The translations under genes and the position numbers were made by a program. The notes beneath the pieces were generated by a model. It saw nothing but the letters and a program-made list of their open reading frames with translations. It did not search any database and was not told the DNA's origin. From Schleiferiaceae bacterium (lineage in GTDB: Bacteria; Bacteroidota; Bacteroidia; Flavobacteriales; Schleiferiaceae), in contig JAGYIN010000005.1 of NCBI GenBank assembly GCA_018402665.1, positions 1 to 64,000 on the forward strand: a stretch of DNA of 64,000 nucleotides. The letters run 5' to 3'. Shown one piece after another: positions 54,394 to 63,800 of this stretch; positions within the stretch are counted from its first letter, which is position 1; each line of letters starts with the position of its first letter.

Positions 54394-55056
54394 ATGAAAT
54401 TGAACCTTAGCGAAATACCGTATAAATTCAGACACTTTTATTGGAATAAGTACGTCTTGAAGTTTTTTAAAAAGGAGCGCTTTTTCATGTCGTACAGCTA
54501 CCGCTACAAGGCCATTTGGTTCCGAAACTATAAGGTCGCTTCGCGTACCATCAATAATTACCTCACAGCCGATAGTAAGCCCGGCGCATTGATCTATGGA
54601 TCTGCCATGCCCTATTCTAAATGGTCCGTACGGAACTATTATAAGTTCGCCTTCGTACGCAATCCTGAAGAAAAATTCATCAGTTGTTGGAAGGATAAAG
54701 TGACGGTTCAGAACTACTTCAGATTCACTCCACAGGAGCATACTGCGATGCAGGATTTTGATAGGTTTCTCAGCTGGGTGGAGGGTCAAGATGTCACGAA
54801 ATGCGACGAGCATTTGCGCGCGCAAACGTCCATTATTGATATCCCTAACATGGACTTTATAGGCCGATTCGAAAACTTCGATGAGGACTTCGCCAAAGTA
54901 GCAGAACAGCTCGGCACGCCCTACGAAAAAGAGGTTCGTTTGAACGTCAATCGCTCAACTAAAAAAGTAGAATTAACCGACGATCAACGCCGCAGATTAC
55001 AGCGCATTTATCGCAAAGACTACGAGGTGTTCTATCCAGAGTTATTAGTGGACTAA
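54394..55056 (+). CDS. Sulfotransferase family 2 (carbohydrate sulfotransferase-like)
   Basis: 220 residues. The 5'-phosphosulfate-binding region is WFRNYKVASRTINNYL and the 3'-phosphate-binding region FAFVRNPEEKFISCWKDKV, the pattern of HNK-1/chondroitin-type sulfotransferases using PAPS. No signal peptide is seen, so it should act in the cytoplasm on a glycan precursor or lipid-linked sugar. It converges on the next sulfotransferase with a 4-base stop overlap. This is one of three different sulfotransferases within 5 kb. Confidence 0.85.
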   Translation: MKLNLSEIPYKFRHFYWNKYVLKFFKKERFFMSYSYRYKAIWFRNYKVASRTINNYLTADSKPGALIYGSAMPYSKWSVRNYYKFAFVRNPEEKFISCWKDKVTVQNYFRFTPQEHTAMQDFDRFLSWVEGQDVTKCDEHLRAQTSIIDIPNMDFIGRFENFDEDFAKVAEQLGTPYEKEVRLNVNRSTKKVELTDDQRRRLQRIYRKDYEVFYPELLVD

Positions 55057-55886
55057 TTCCCGTAGTATTTCTTCACTAAAGGCGTCAAATCCGCGTTGTA
55101 TTCCTGTGGTGTCTTTTTCTTGCGACTCTTATTCACAGGAGTATTCAGTACTTTTTGAATACTCGATTTATCTGCCTTAAAGTCGAGCCAATTCAAAATA
55201 CGCTCCGCTTCTTCCGCATTCGAGAAAAGATCTTCTGAGCGGACCGTCAAGGTCCTGTCCTTTCCCGCACCTTCCTTAAAGTCATCAATAAAGGCATTTG
55301 TTGCATTCCACAACCACGCAATTTTATCCTGCTGGCGTTCTATTCCTAAATCTTTCGCAGGTGCAATACGTCCTTCATCTGTAATGGTTTTTCCCGTGTA
55401 CCAATTTCTTTGGATACCGGAAGAGACAAAGCTATCTGGATGGCGCAGTAAGTGAATAAACTTAGCATTGGGAAACAACGCGGCCATAGCCGGTGCAAAA
55501 AAGGTCAATCTATTGTTGGTTTCAACATAACGTAGATTTTGCAGATGGCAATCCCGAATGGCTTCATAGCGCCCGGCCATAAATGCACCTTTCGTAAACT
55601 CAATATTACTGGGGTTTGCATAGGCCAATTTCCCTGTATAAAGCATTTCAGGCAATGCTTCATGTTCGATATGCAAGCCTTTTTCCAATTCAAAAAGACG
55701 GGTGAGCAGCATGGTTCCTACCCTCCCTGTAGAAAGCACAAAAACCGGAGTTGCATTGGCTAAGACGTCGTCTGGAAGTACCTCGCTGTCCTTCAAGTGC
55801 CCGTGCAGTTTAGCGCGCAGCTTTAACGCTTTCCAATACTTCGTGTTGAATTCAAACCATTCCTTTAAGAGCTTGTCTTTTCTCAT
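55053..55886 (-). CDS. Sulfotransferase family protein
   Basis: 277 residues. PAPS-binding signatures: PVFVLSTGRVGTMLLTRLFEL near residues 48-68 and FIHLLRHPDSFVSSGIQRNW. It differs in sequence from the other two sulfotransferases nearby. Its ATG overlaps the stop of the glycosyltransferase gene (ATGA), so these two form a unit. The acceptor is unknown; a surface polysaccharide is likely from context. Confidence 0.82.
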   Translation of the reverse strand: MRKDKLLKEWFEFNTKYWKALKLRAKLHGHLKDSEVLPDDVLANATPVFVLSTGRVGTMLLTRLFELEKGLHIEHEALPEMLYTGKLAYANPSNIEFTKGAFMAGRYEAIRDCHLQNLRYVETNNRLTFFAPAMAALFPNAKFIHLLRHPDSFVSSGIQRNWYTGKTITDEGRIAPAKDLGIERQQDKIAWLWNATNAFIDDFKEGAGKDRTLTVRSEDLFSNAEEAERILNWLDFKADKSSIQKVLNTPVNKSRKKKTPQEYNADLTPLVKKYYGN

Positions 55887-56977
55887 ACTTTGGGTAGTTT
55901 ATACTCAAGTATTTTTTTGAATTGACTCCTAAAAGAAACAGCATCGTATTGCTTTATATGTAATTGAAGTTTCTTTCTAATCGAAAGCAGGTCTTTACCT
56001 TGAAGTTGATTTATTTTTTCAGGAATTTCAGCTTCATTATTGTAGCGTAAAAATTCATCTTCAACAATCTCTATTTGTCCACCGCTATTATGTACAATTG
56101 GAATACAACCAGCAGCTATACCTTGGACAGTGGTAATTCCAAATGGTTCTGAACGTAGTGAATGAATAAAAAATGTGGAGGATGCAAGTAATTTATCTCG
56201 CTCTTCCTCCCCTGCATCAGGAACTAAATGAACATTTGTCAACCAAAGTGCGTCGATTACTTTTTGGCATTTATTGAAATACAATTCATCGTTTTTGAAG
56301 CCAATTAGATACAATTCATAATTGGGTAGTTCACGCATCATGACAATTTGTTCAATCTGCCTTTTGTTTGGCGAAAATCTACCAAGGCTTATGATTCGCT
56401 TCGGATCTTTATCTGCAATAAGGGCAGTTGTTTGAACTGGTGGATAGAGTATTTCGGAAATTCTAGAGCGATAACAATTTTCGAATTCCTCTGCTGTAAA
56501 TTTGCTATTGGCTACTTGTAAATCGTTAACACCTGTTTTTAAGTGCCAGTTATATAAGAGTAGATTCAGTAATAAAGGATCTCGACTCATATTAAACATG
56601 GATTTCCAAGTCCAATTTTTCAATATTCGGGCTTTTCTTGGATAGTGTACATAACTCAAAACATTTATATTTTCAGCTAGCCCGAGGCTCGTATTATTGC
56701 TATTAATCACTAAATCAAAATCTTTCAGATATGCATTTACCTGCCTATTGAAATTAGTAATATTCCACTCAAATGGTAGTTTTGGCTCAGGTATTGGATT
56801 GAAATTTATTTTTATTCTGCTACCGTAATGTTGTAGAATATCCTGGTTCGTAAGTCTAAATCGATATGCATAGAATTCCGGAACTATACCCATAGCATTT
56901 AAGACTTTCGTCATTTCGAAAGTTACCTGGAAACGACCGCCTAATTGAACTCTATTCTGTATAAACGCAACTCTCAT
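55883..56977 (-). CDS. GT4-like glycosyltransferase
   Basis: 364 residues with a GT-B fold. N terminus MRVAFIQNRVQLGGRFQVTFE; C-terminal donor-binding segments ISLGRFSPNKRQIEQIV and SEPFGITTVQGIAAGCIPIVHNSGGQIEIV, with the ExFG-type signature of GT4 enzymes and similarity to ALG11-like mannosyltransferases. Donor and acceptor are unknown. The gene is clearly more AT-rich than its neighbours: sampled 60-base lines hold 23, 18 and 19 G+C (56641, 56521, 56761) versus 28 in wzx (57841). That suggests recent transfer into the cluster. Confidence 0.88.
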   Translation of the reverse strand: MRVAFIQNRVQLGGRFQVTFEMTKVLNAMGIVPEFYAYRFRLTNQDILQHYGSRIKINFNPIPEPKLPFEWNITNFNRQVNAYLKDFDLVINSNNTSLGLAENINVLSYVHYPRKARILKNWTWKSMFNMSRDPLLLNLLLYNWHLKTGVNDLQVANSKFTAEEFENCYRSRISEILYPPVQTTALIADKDPKRIISLGRFSPNKRQIEQIVMMRELPNYELYLIGFKNDELYFNKCQKVIDALWLTNVHLVPDAGEEERDKLLASSTFFIHSLRSEPFGITTVQGIAAGCIPIVHNSGGQIEIVEDEFLRYNNEAEIPEKINQLQGKDLLSIRKKLQLHIKQYDAVSFRSQFKKILEYKLPKV

Positions 56978-57028
56978 ATAATCAAAGGTAAACGGACAAT
57001 TTGAATTTAAACTGCATTTAGCACAATG

Positions 57029-58456
57029 TTAGCTTAAAAGTAGGTTTTTAATAAATTTTCTATTGACCAGTAAGGCAGCAACGACGATCAAGCCGGAAAC
57101 TAAAAATTTCAGAAGACCGTCAAAAGGAACCTTGTAGCAAAGTGCCCACACGGCAATAGTACCAATTAAAATGGCAAGACTTTCACGAGTAAAGGGCTGA
57201 AGCCCACATTTACGGTAAATCATAATTGCCCGCATTCCATTGACAAAAAGTACGGCAATAAACCCACTGTAGGCAACACCTAAAATGCCGTAACGCGGGA
57301 TGAAGAGGAGGTTAAGCAGTATATTGATGACAAGCATGATGGACCCAATTTGCATGTTTAATTGGTAGAACGGACTATTGGCGATGATTTCACCATTTGA
57401 ACCGAATGCAGCATTGATGTACTTTCGAGCTAAGGTCCAAACCACCACAGGAATGGCGGGGTAAAAACGTTCCCCATCGGGGATGAGTGAAAAAATCCAT
57501 TCGACGTTGACCACAACGAGAATGACATAGGCAGCGTTAACCACCATCTGTGCGCTGGAAGTTTTTTCGTAGATTTTCTTCAATACAACCATGTTGTTTT
57601 TATTCCAACTTGTCGAAATCTGAGGCGCAAGCATTTGGTTGATGGGACGGCGAATACCGTCGATTACGGAGCCCATAAAAAAGGCCATGCCATAAATACC
57701 AACGCTGTCCATGTCCGTGAGCATCGAGAGCATTTGAACATCGAGCGTATTAATGCCGATCTCAATGAGCACACTAAAGACGCTGATCCATGCAAATTTT
57801 TGCACATCCCCACCCATGGGCATCCAAAGATGTTTGAAAAGGAAGGTCGGCTTCACTCTATTCCAAGCGTATAAAAGTGCTACTGCACCCAATGCTAAAG
57901 AAGCCCAGGCGTATGCTATGAGCCAATGATTAAAGCGGAAAATTCCACTTGTAAATAATAAAACGAACGCGAGTGCAATCATTGCGATGCGCAACCCCAT
58001 GTTTTTAATGAATACAGGTACGGCAATTTTCTTTGTAGTAGCGGCAGCAGAAACGGCCATTAAGAAGGCCATACCGCTGACTATAAAAAAGCTGAGGTAA
58101 CGAAGTAAATAGGCGTCTTCGGATTTAAAATTGAAAAGGGGAGCGAGTAATGGCCCTGCGATAAAAACCAATACGCCGACACTTAACATAAGTAATGTAC
58201 TGCGACCTACTACGGCACTTTCAAAGGCTTTTTTATCTTTTGACGGGTCGGAATAAAACTTTGTGAAGGAACGGTGTACGCCAAAAAGAAGGATGTTTGA
58301 GAATAGAACGGCGGTGCGCTCCATCCACCTGTACATCCCTAATTCTTCTGTGCTAAAGAGTTTTGGGAGAAGCCATAAGTTCAGCGCAGCACCTAAAAGG
58401 ATTCCAACGAGGTTGATCAGTGCGCTGGATGAAATTTGTTTTTTTGCGTTGTTCAT
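57029..58456 (-). CDS. Oligosaccharide flippase (Wzx/MATE-like)
   Basis: About 475 residues, 12-14 membrane helices along the whole length, of the polysaccharide-synthase/MOP superfamily: SALINLVGILLGAALNLWLLPKLFS at the start and FIPRYGILGVAYSGFIAVLFVNG later. It should flip lipid-linked oligosaccharides across the inner membrane. ATG 58456 is chosen over ATG 58465 and TTG 58477. It lies 51 bases upstream of the glycosyltransferase on the same strand. No Wzy polymerase is seen in the window. Confidence 0.9.
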   Translation of the reverse strand: MNNAKKQISSSALINLVGILLGAALNLWLLPKLFSTEELGMYRWMERTAVLFSNILLFGVHRSFTKFYSDPSKDKKAFESAVVGRSTLLMLSVGVLVFIAGPLLAPLFNFKSEDAYLLRYLSFFIVSGMAFLMAVSAAATTKKIAVPVFIKNMGLRIAMIALAFVLLFTSGIFRFNHWLIAYAWASLALGAVALLYAWNRVKPTFLFKHLWMPMGGDVQKFAWISVFSVLIEIGINTLDVQMLSMLTDMDSVGIYGMAFFMGSVIDGIRRPINQMLAPQISTSWNKNNMVVLKKIYEKTSSAQMVVNAAYVILVVVNVEWIFSLIPDGERFYPAIPVVVWTLARKYINAAFGSNGEIIANSPFYQLNMQIGSIMLVINILLNLLFIPRYGILGVAYSGFIAVLFVNGMRAIMIYRKCGLQPFTRESLAILIGTIAVWALCYKVPFDGLLKFLVSGLIVVAALLVNRKFIKNLLLS

Positions 58457-58641
58457 AGTGCCCATGGCTTGGCTCAAATGTAGTGATTTACGCGGTAGTT
58501 AAATAGCTGTTAACCCCTTGTAGAGGAAGAGTTCTAGGTTGAATTCCTAAAGCTAATTAACGTTTAAGATTAGCGAATAGTGCACTACGAACATTTGCCA
58601 TGCTGAGATGCTCTAGCGCGTAATCTTACTATCTTGCAGGC

Positions 58642-59487
58642 ATGAACGAAGCCTCTCTTCCTAATGTCATTATTGGCGGTGCCCCAAAGTGCGGCACAAG
58701 CAGCCTGTATTTTTGGTTGTCGGCCCATCCCGATGTCTATGGCAGCCCAAAAAAAGAGACGTTCTTTTTTGCGGATAAGGTAAATAGATTCAATGCGTCC
58801 GCGAATGTACACGAACACGAATTGGCAGCGTACGAAGGCTTTTTCAAGGGTGGTTTAGCTCGAAAAGTGCGCTTTGAGGCTACGGCGCATTACCTGTATG
58901 AAAAAACTGCCCGGAATACGTTTTCCTCTTGGCCAAACCCGCCAAAACTGATTTTCTTATTCCGTGAGCCTTCGAAACAAATGTACAGCCATTACAAGAT
59001 GGAGCGTTTTCGCACAAAGCGCATCGATATGCCTTTAGCAGACTATATTCAGCGGCCTCAGATTATAGACCACGTGAACTATGCGCAACACGTACGCGCT
59101 TGGCGAGAGGTAATGCCTGAAGGCCATGTTCGTTTCTGGGCTTTTGAAGATTTCATGTCACGAAAAGCTGAGGTAATGGCGGAAATTTCCGAGTATGTTG
59201 GAATTGATGCTGCATTTTATGCGGATTTTGATTTTGAACACCGCAATGAAAGCGTCGCAATCAAGAGTGGTTTTTTACACCAATTGGGCCTTAAAATTCA
59301 ACCGCTCATTCCTCATGCTGTTCAAAAAGCAGTGCTTCCACTGTACATGAAACTCAATAGCGGGGGTCGTGTAGCCGACCAGCCAGAGGATCAGACGGTA
59401 TTGGCAGCGTTCAAGAAGGATTGGGCACATGTGGGAGGTGCGCTCAAAGAATTGGACCCAAGTTTTCCAGTGGAGTATTGGAAATAG
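58642..59487 (+). CDS. Sulfotransferase domain protein (PAPS-dependent)
   Basis: 281 residues with the classical Sulfotransfer_1 motifs: NVIIGGAPKCGTSSLYFWLSAHPDV (5'-PSB, about residues 8-32), FREPSKQMYSHYKMERF (3'-PB) and a C-terminal tail resembling heparan-sulfate type enzymes. It is divergent from the flippase gene, with 185 bases between the two start codons. Together with the two other sulfotransferases it points to sulfation of a surface glycan; PAPS-synthesis genes are not in the window. Confidence 0.9.
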   Translation: MNEASLPNVIIGGAPKCGTSSLYFWLSAHPDVYGSPKKETFFFADKVNRFNASANVHEHELAAYEGFFKGGLARKVRFEATAHYLYEKTARNTFSSWPNPPKLIFLFREPSKQMYSHYKMERFRTKRIDMPLADYIQRPQIIDHVNYAQHVRAWREVMPEGHVRFWAFEDFMSRKAEVMAEISEYVGIDAAFYADFDFEHRNESVAIKSGFLHQLGLKIQPLIPHAVQKAVLPLYMKLNSGGRVADQPEDQTVLAAFKKDWAHVGGALKELDPSFPVEYWK

Positions 59488-59545
59488 CGCATAAGGACAA
59501 CATTCGCACAACACTTACTTAAATAAGAGCGTCTACTTTTCAAAA

Positions 59546-59701
59546 GTGAAAGTCGCGCAACTGTTGGATCGTTGGGGCATAGCCCACAATCCTAAACTTC
59601 TACTTACTGCCACCGTACTATGGCTACTGCCTGGCGGCACACTTTTGCTCTTGTTTTTTTTAGTGCTCCGTGGCAAGATGGCACGAAGCACCAAAGTTTA
59701 G
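59546..59701 (+). CDS. Possible 51-residue single-helix membrane protein
   Basis: GTG at 59546 opens a 51-codon frame to TAG at 59699-59701. It has a short amphipathic start (KVAQLLDRWGIAHNPKLLL), one strongly hydrophobic helix with a central PGG (VLWLLPGGTLLLLFFLVL) and a basic tail. No ATG start and no homology claim are available, and it lies next to a decayed gene. The clean helix and positive-inside tail argue for a real gene, but chance cannot be ruled out. Confidence 0.4.
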   Translation: MKVAQLLDRWGIAHNPKLLLTATVLWLLPGGTLLLLFFLVLRGKMARSTKV

Positions 59702-59745
59702 CGTAGACCTATTTTACGCATCTTTGTGGGAGAAAATATACCCAC

Positions 59746-60786
59746 ATGAAAAACCTGTTCACTCTTTTTACTGCACTACTTGCCTTTTCAACATTGCAAG
59801 CGCAGCCGTTACCGTATTATCAAGATGCATACAATGAAAGTGGGGAAGACCTACGTGAGGCATTGTACGTGTGTGGGGTACACACTCGTCTTCCGTACTC
59901 TTCTTCTTCACCATTACTTGGGATGTACTTAAAGTCAGCGACAAAGGTTGGCTCAAACACCTCTAACGTCTGTTTGATCTATGCTGGGTAAAACGTGTGG
60001 TCCTGGGAATATAACAACGGACAAGGCTGGAACAGGGAACATGTGTGGCCGCAGTTTAGGAGGCTTCAACACCAGTGTTGGTGTAGGGACAGACGTTCAT
60101 AATCTAAACACGGAGCGGCGGATTGAATTCATTGCGATCAAATCACGAATACGACGATTTAGGTTCCACCGGTTCAGGTGTCAACTACAACGGCGCCGTG
60201 ACTGGAAACCGAATCAATGGTTCTAATGGACTTTTCGAACCGCGCGATAAAGTCAAAGGCGATTTAGCGCGAATTATCCTGTACATGGATTTGCGTTATG
60301 AAGGTGCGGGGACAGAGCCGGACCTTGTCGCCGTGAAGCTTTAACGAGTGGAGAGACGACATTTGCCGTGTTGTCTTACTCATCGCTTGGCATTGGGCGG
60401 ATCCAGTGGATAGTTTTGGGCTCAATCCAGAGCAGAGGTTATTCATAACATGCAAGGAATCGCAATCCAGCTTTATCGATCATCTCCGGAATTGGTCCAT
60501 TTTTATCTACGGTGATTCAACGAACGTAGCCTGGAACCCATTCATGGCGGTGAAACTGCTCTAAGCGTTTCCAAAAATATTCACATGGGGCCGATTCCTG
60601 CCGATACCTTTTTGAATGTCACTACTGAGGCTACATCGCTTTACCATTACTAATTTATCTGGCGAGCAGTTGCTTGTAGGCACGCTTCATTCGGGCAAGA
60701 ATCAGATCGTCGGTGAATCGCTTCCGGCAGGATCTTACATCTTGCAATCGGGTGAATTTCGAGAGCAGATTGTAATAGCACATTAG
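59746..60786 (+). pseudogene. Frameshifted T9SS-secreted endonuclease I family gene
   Basis: Reads as a gene for a secreted DNA/RNA endonuclease I-type protein broken by many frame changes. Pieces in order but in changing frames: signal peptide MKNLFTLFTALLAFSTLQAQ with YYQDAYNESGEDLREALY, then TITWDVLK (about 59910), a frame-1 stretch that has TAA at 59989, GWNREHVWPQ (the catalytic region), GGFNTSVGVGTDVHNL, NSLRSNHEYDD to EPRDKVKGDLARIILYMDLRYEG, WHWADPVDSF, EVIHNMQG, YGDSTNVAWNPF, and a last clean frame with the T9SS tail ending SGEFREQIVIAH at 60786. At least seven frame changes are needed. Flanking genes are intact, so sequencing error is less likely than decay. Confidence 0.85.
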
Positions 60787-60834
60787 AAGCACCAGCCGCG
60801 CGCCTGCGGCACCGCGCGCTAGTGCTCCAAATAA

Positions 60835-60870
60835 AAACCCCGCGTGCCATCGGCCGCGGGGGGTTTCTTT
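60835..60870. terminator. Intrinsic terminator between convergent genes
   Basis: A-run and stem AAACCCCGCG with CGCGGGG...TTT, a 10-base loop and T-rich tail. It can stop transcription from both the endonuclease pseudogene and the large minus-strand gene. Confidence 0.8.
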
Positions 60871-60888
60871 TATGCGCTTATCGCGTGC

Positions 60889-63800
60889 TTACTGCAACAC
60901 GATCATTTGCACTGCGGTTCCTTGAGCCGTACGTACGCGGAGCACGTAAGTTCCTCTTGCCGCATTCAAATCAATATTCAAGATTGCGCCAGTTCCCTCT
61001 TTTTGGAAGACTGTAGCACCGGTCATCGTTGTGATGGTCGCTTGGTAACTCATGGCACTTGCGAAGTTCACGGTGAATGAACCGGTTGTTGGGTTCGGGT
61101 AGATGTTTGCAATCACTGCAGCTTCATCAACGCCTGTGTTTGGCGTTAAGTTACCCGGAGAACCTACATCACCTTCTAATGAAGTGTAAGCACCATTGGT
61201 TCCATCGACAGCATCACCTGTGAATGTACCCGTAGTATCAAACTCAACAGCGAAACCAGCGGTTGCAGCGGTATAGACACCACTCGCCATTTCTGCACCA
61301 TTCGCATCGTATAAGAAGACTGCATCACCGTTCTGACTCAAGCTAGGGAAAGAACCGGTCAATTCATCGTTTGCTACGATGGTGACTGAACCTGCGTATA
61401 ATTTCCATTCCGCTAAGAACGCATCTTTATTCGCAGCCACATCGTCTAATACTACAATCGCCTCACCCGGTTGAACCGTAACTGAAGGGAAGGTAGATGT
61501 TCCTGCAATCTCACTTTCATCATCCCAAGAGTAGCCACTTAGATCTACTGCGGAATCGCCATAGTTGTAGATTTCAAACCAATCTGCGTTGTATGCCGTT
61601 GAGTTCGAACCAGCCATGATTTCTGAAACAGCGAGCTTCACTGCAGCCACACCTGTAGAAGTCATGATATCTGCTTGGTAACGCGGTAACAATTGGTATC
61701 CATCGAAGTGCGGAGCACTGAAGTCATACTGACCACCGATTCCGACAACATCAAACATACCCGTCGGAGCAGGAGCGCCGTATAGATCAACATCTGCATC
61801 AATACGCATGACAATAGTATCCGTACCGTTAGTGATGTCGATATTGTAACCCGATGATCCAGATCCCCATTGTGTAGGATCCACCATTGTCATGTTTTCG
61901 AATTTCACTAGTTCGCTTTCAGTGCTTTCGCCCAAAGCCGTAACTACAGTTGGCGTTTGAGTGGCATTACCAGTACTTAAAACGGTAACACTATCCACAT
62001 ACATCTGCAATAAACCGTTGAAATGACCAATTGAACCAACAATACGAACTTCATCACCTTCTGTTACAACATAAGAAGCAACAGTAGCTACCGAAGAATA
62101 GGTTCCAAGTCCTTCAGTTCCATCATGAACAGTAAACGATACTGCAGTGGCAGAACCTTGCATGTCCACACCGTGAACAACACCTACTACCTTACAATAA
62201 ACGTTTAATGAATCCGGCACCCCATCAGCGTCCGTGTTATCCACTTGGTCGATAGTATAGGTTGGGATGAATGGGTAAACGAAGATATCCGTTAATTGGC
62301 GTGGGAAAATCTGGTAGCCTTCATCGTAAGGTGAAGAGCTATCGTATTGTGACCCGATACCAGTAACGTCAAATGTACCCGCTGGGGCTGTTGAGCCGTC
62401 GATATCCGTATCGCTATCAATACGCATGGTCAAAGTATCCGTACCGTTGGTGATGTCTACGTTTGCAGATCCAGAGGCTGGCCACTGGTTTGCATCTGCA
62501 AGGGTAAATCCAACCAATTGGATCAATTCACTTTCAGTAGATTCATCCAATGCAGTCACAACAGCTGGTGCTGGCAATGTATTTCCGCTATTCGCTAGGT
62601 AGATTGAATCTACAAACAGTTCAGTTAAACCATTGAATTGGTCCACCTCGCCGTGCAAGAATAAACTGTCTCCCATCATTGGAGTAGTGTAACCACTTTG
62701 ATCTGCGAAGTTGTAAATATTGATTCCGTCCGTACCATCAGTTACATAGAAGCTGTAACCGCCGTTGCCATCAAAATCAATAGAAGTCACAATACCCTTG
62801 ATCCATTTCATTGTACCTAATGAATCTGCGACACCGTTTGCATCAACTCCTGTAATAGTGTTGATCGCGACTACAGAATCAAAGGTTGGTGCGGGTGGCG
62901 CACAGTTACTGTTGTGACCTCCTAAATAAGTATCTGTATTTGAAGGATAAACATCCCATTCGGTAGCGCCTATAGTCCAATCTTTTTGACCTGTACTAAC
63001 TGAAGCCTTGCGCACCAATGTATTATCTGCTGTCGCACCAGTACCAACAGTCCAAGATAATCCAGGATCAACTCCAACAACTCCGATAATATCAACTGAA
63101 TCTGTACCGTTCATTAAAACGATGGCGTCATCTCCGTTGAAATAGGTAATCGTTGAGGTAGTATCGGCTGAAGCTAAAATAGTAGATGCTGAACTAGGGT
63201 TCGCTATAACATAAGTACCATACGCAGGAATACTTAACGATGACGGGAATGTCATTGTACTTGGAGAAGTTCCCCCATTATTAAATCTTAGTATTTCGTA
63301 AGTACTCAAAGAAATGGCACTAGATGTTGGATTGTATAACTCTAATACCTTGTTATTACCTGAACCTTCGAGGTATTCGCTAAAGAACAATTCCGTACAT
63401 CCCGTTGTCGTCGTCGCACAAGACACACACTCTTCCCAACATACTACTGGAAGCGTGGTATCGGAAGCACCGATAGTAATGTAACGGTTGGTAAACGAAC
63501 CTGTAGTTAATGTACATGCGCTATCTAGTGTCGGATCAAGTGATTCCTGTCCTACCCAGTTGTCGTAGGTGAACTTGAATTCATAATTGCCTGCGGCAAG
63601 ATTAATATCTGCTTCGTACACGCCGTCACCATCAGGATCAGTCAATTGATTTGCATTACCGCTCCAGCTGTTCAGCGTTCCACTCACATAGACATTAGTA
63701 AATGACGCTGAAACATTGCTCATGTCCACACGGAAAGTCACATCAGGGTTCGTTGAAGTTACTGTACAAGAGGTATCTATTGAACAAGTACCGTAACAGA

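Noticed and set aside
54268-54825. 185-residue minus-strand frame
   Set aside because: It overlaps the sulfotransferase PAPS-binding region coded on the plus strand and the start of the RluA-type gene.
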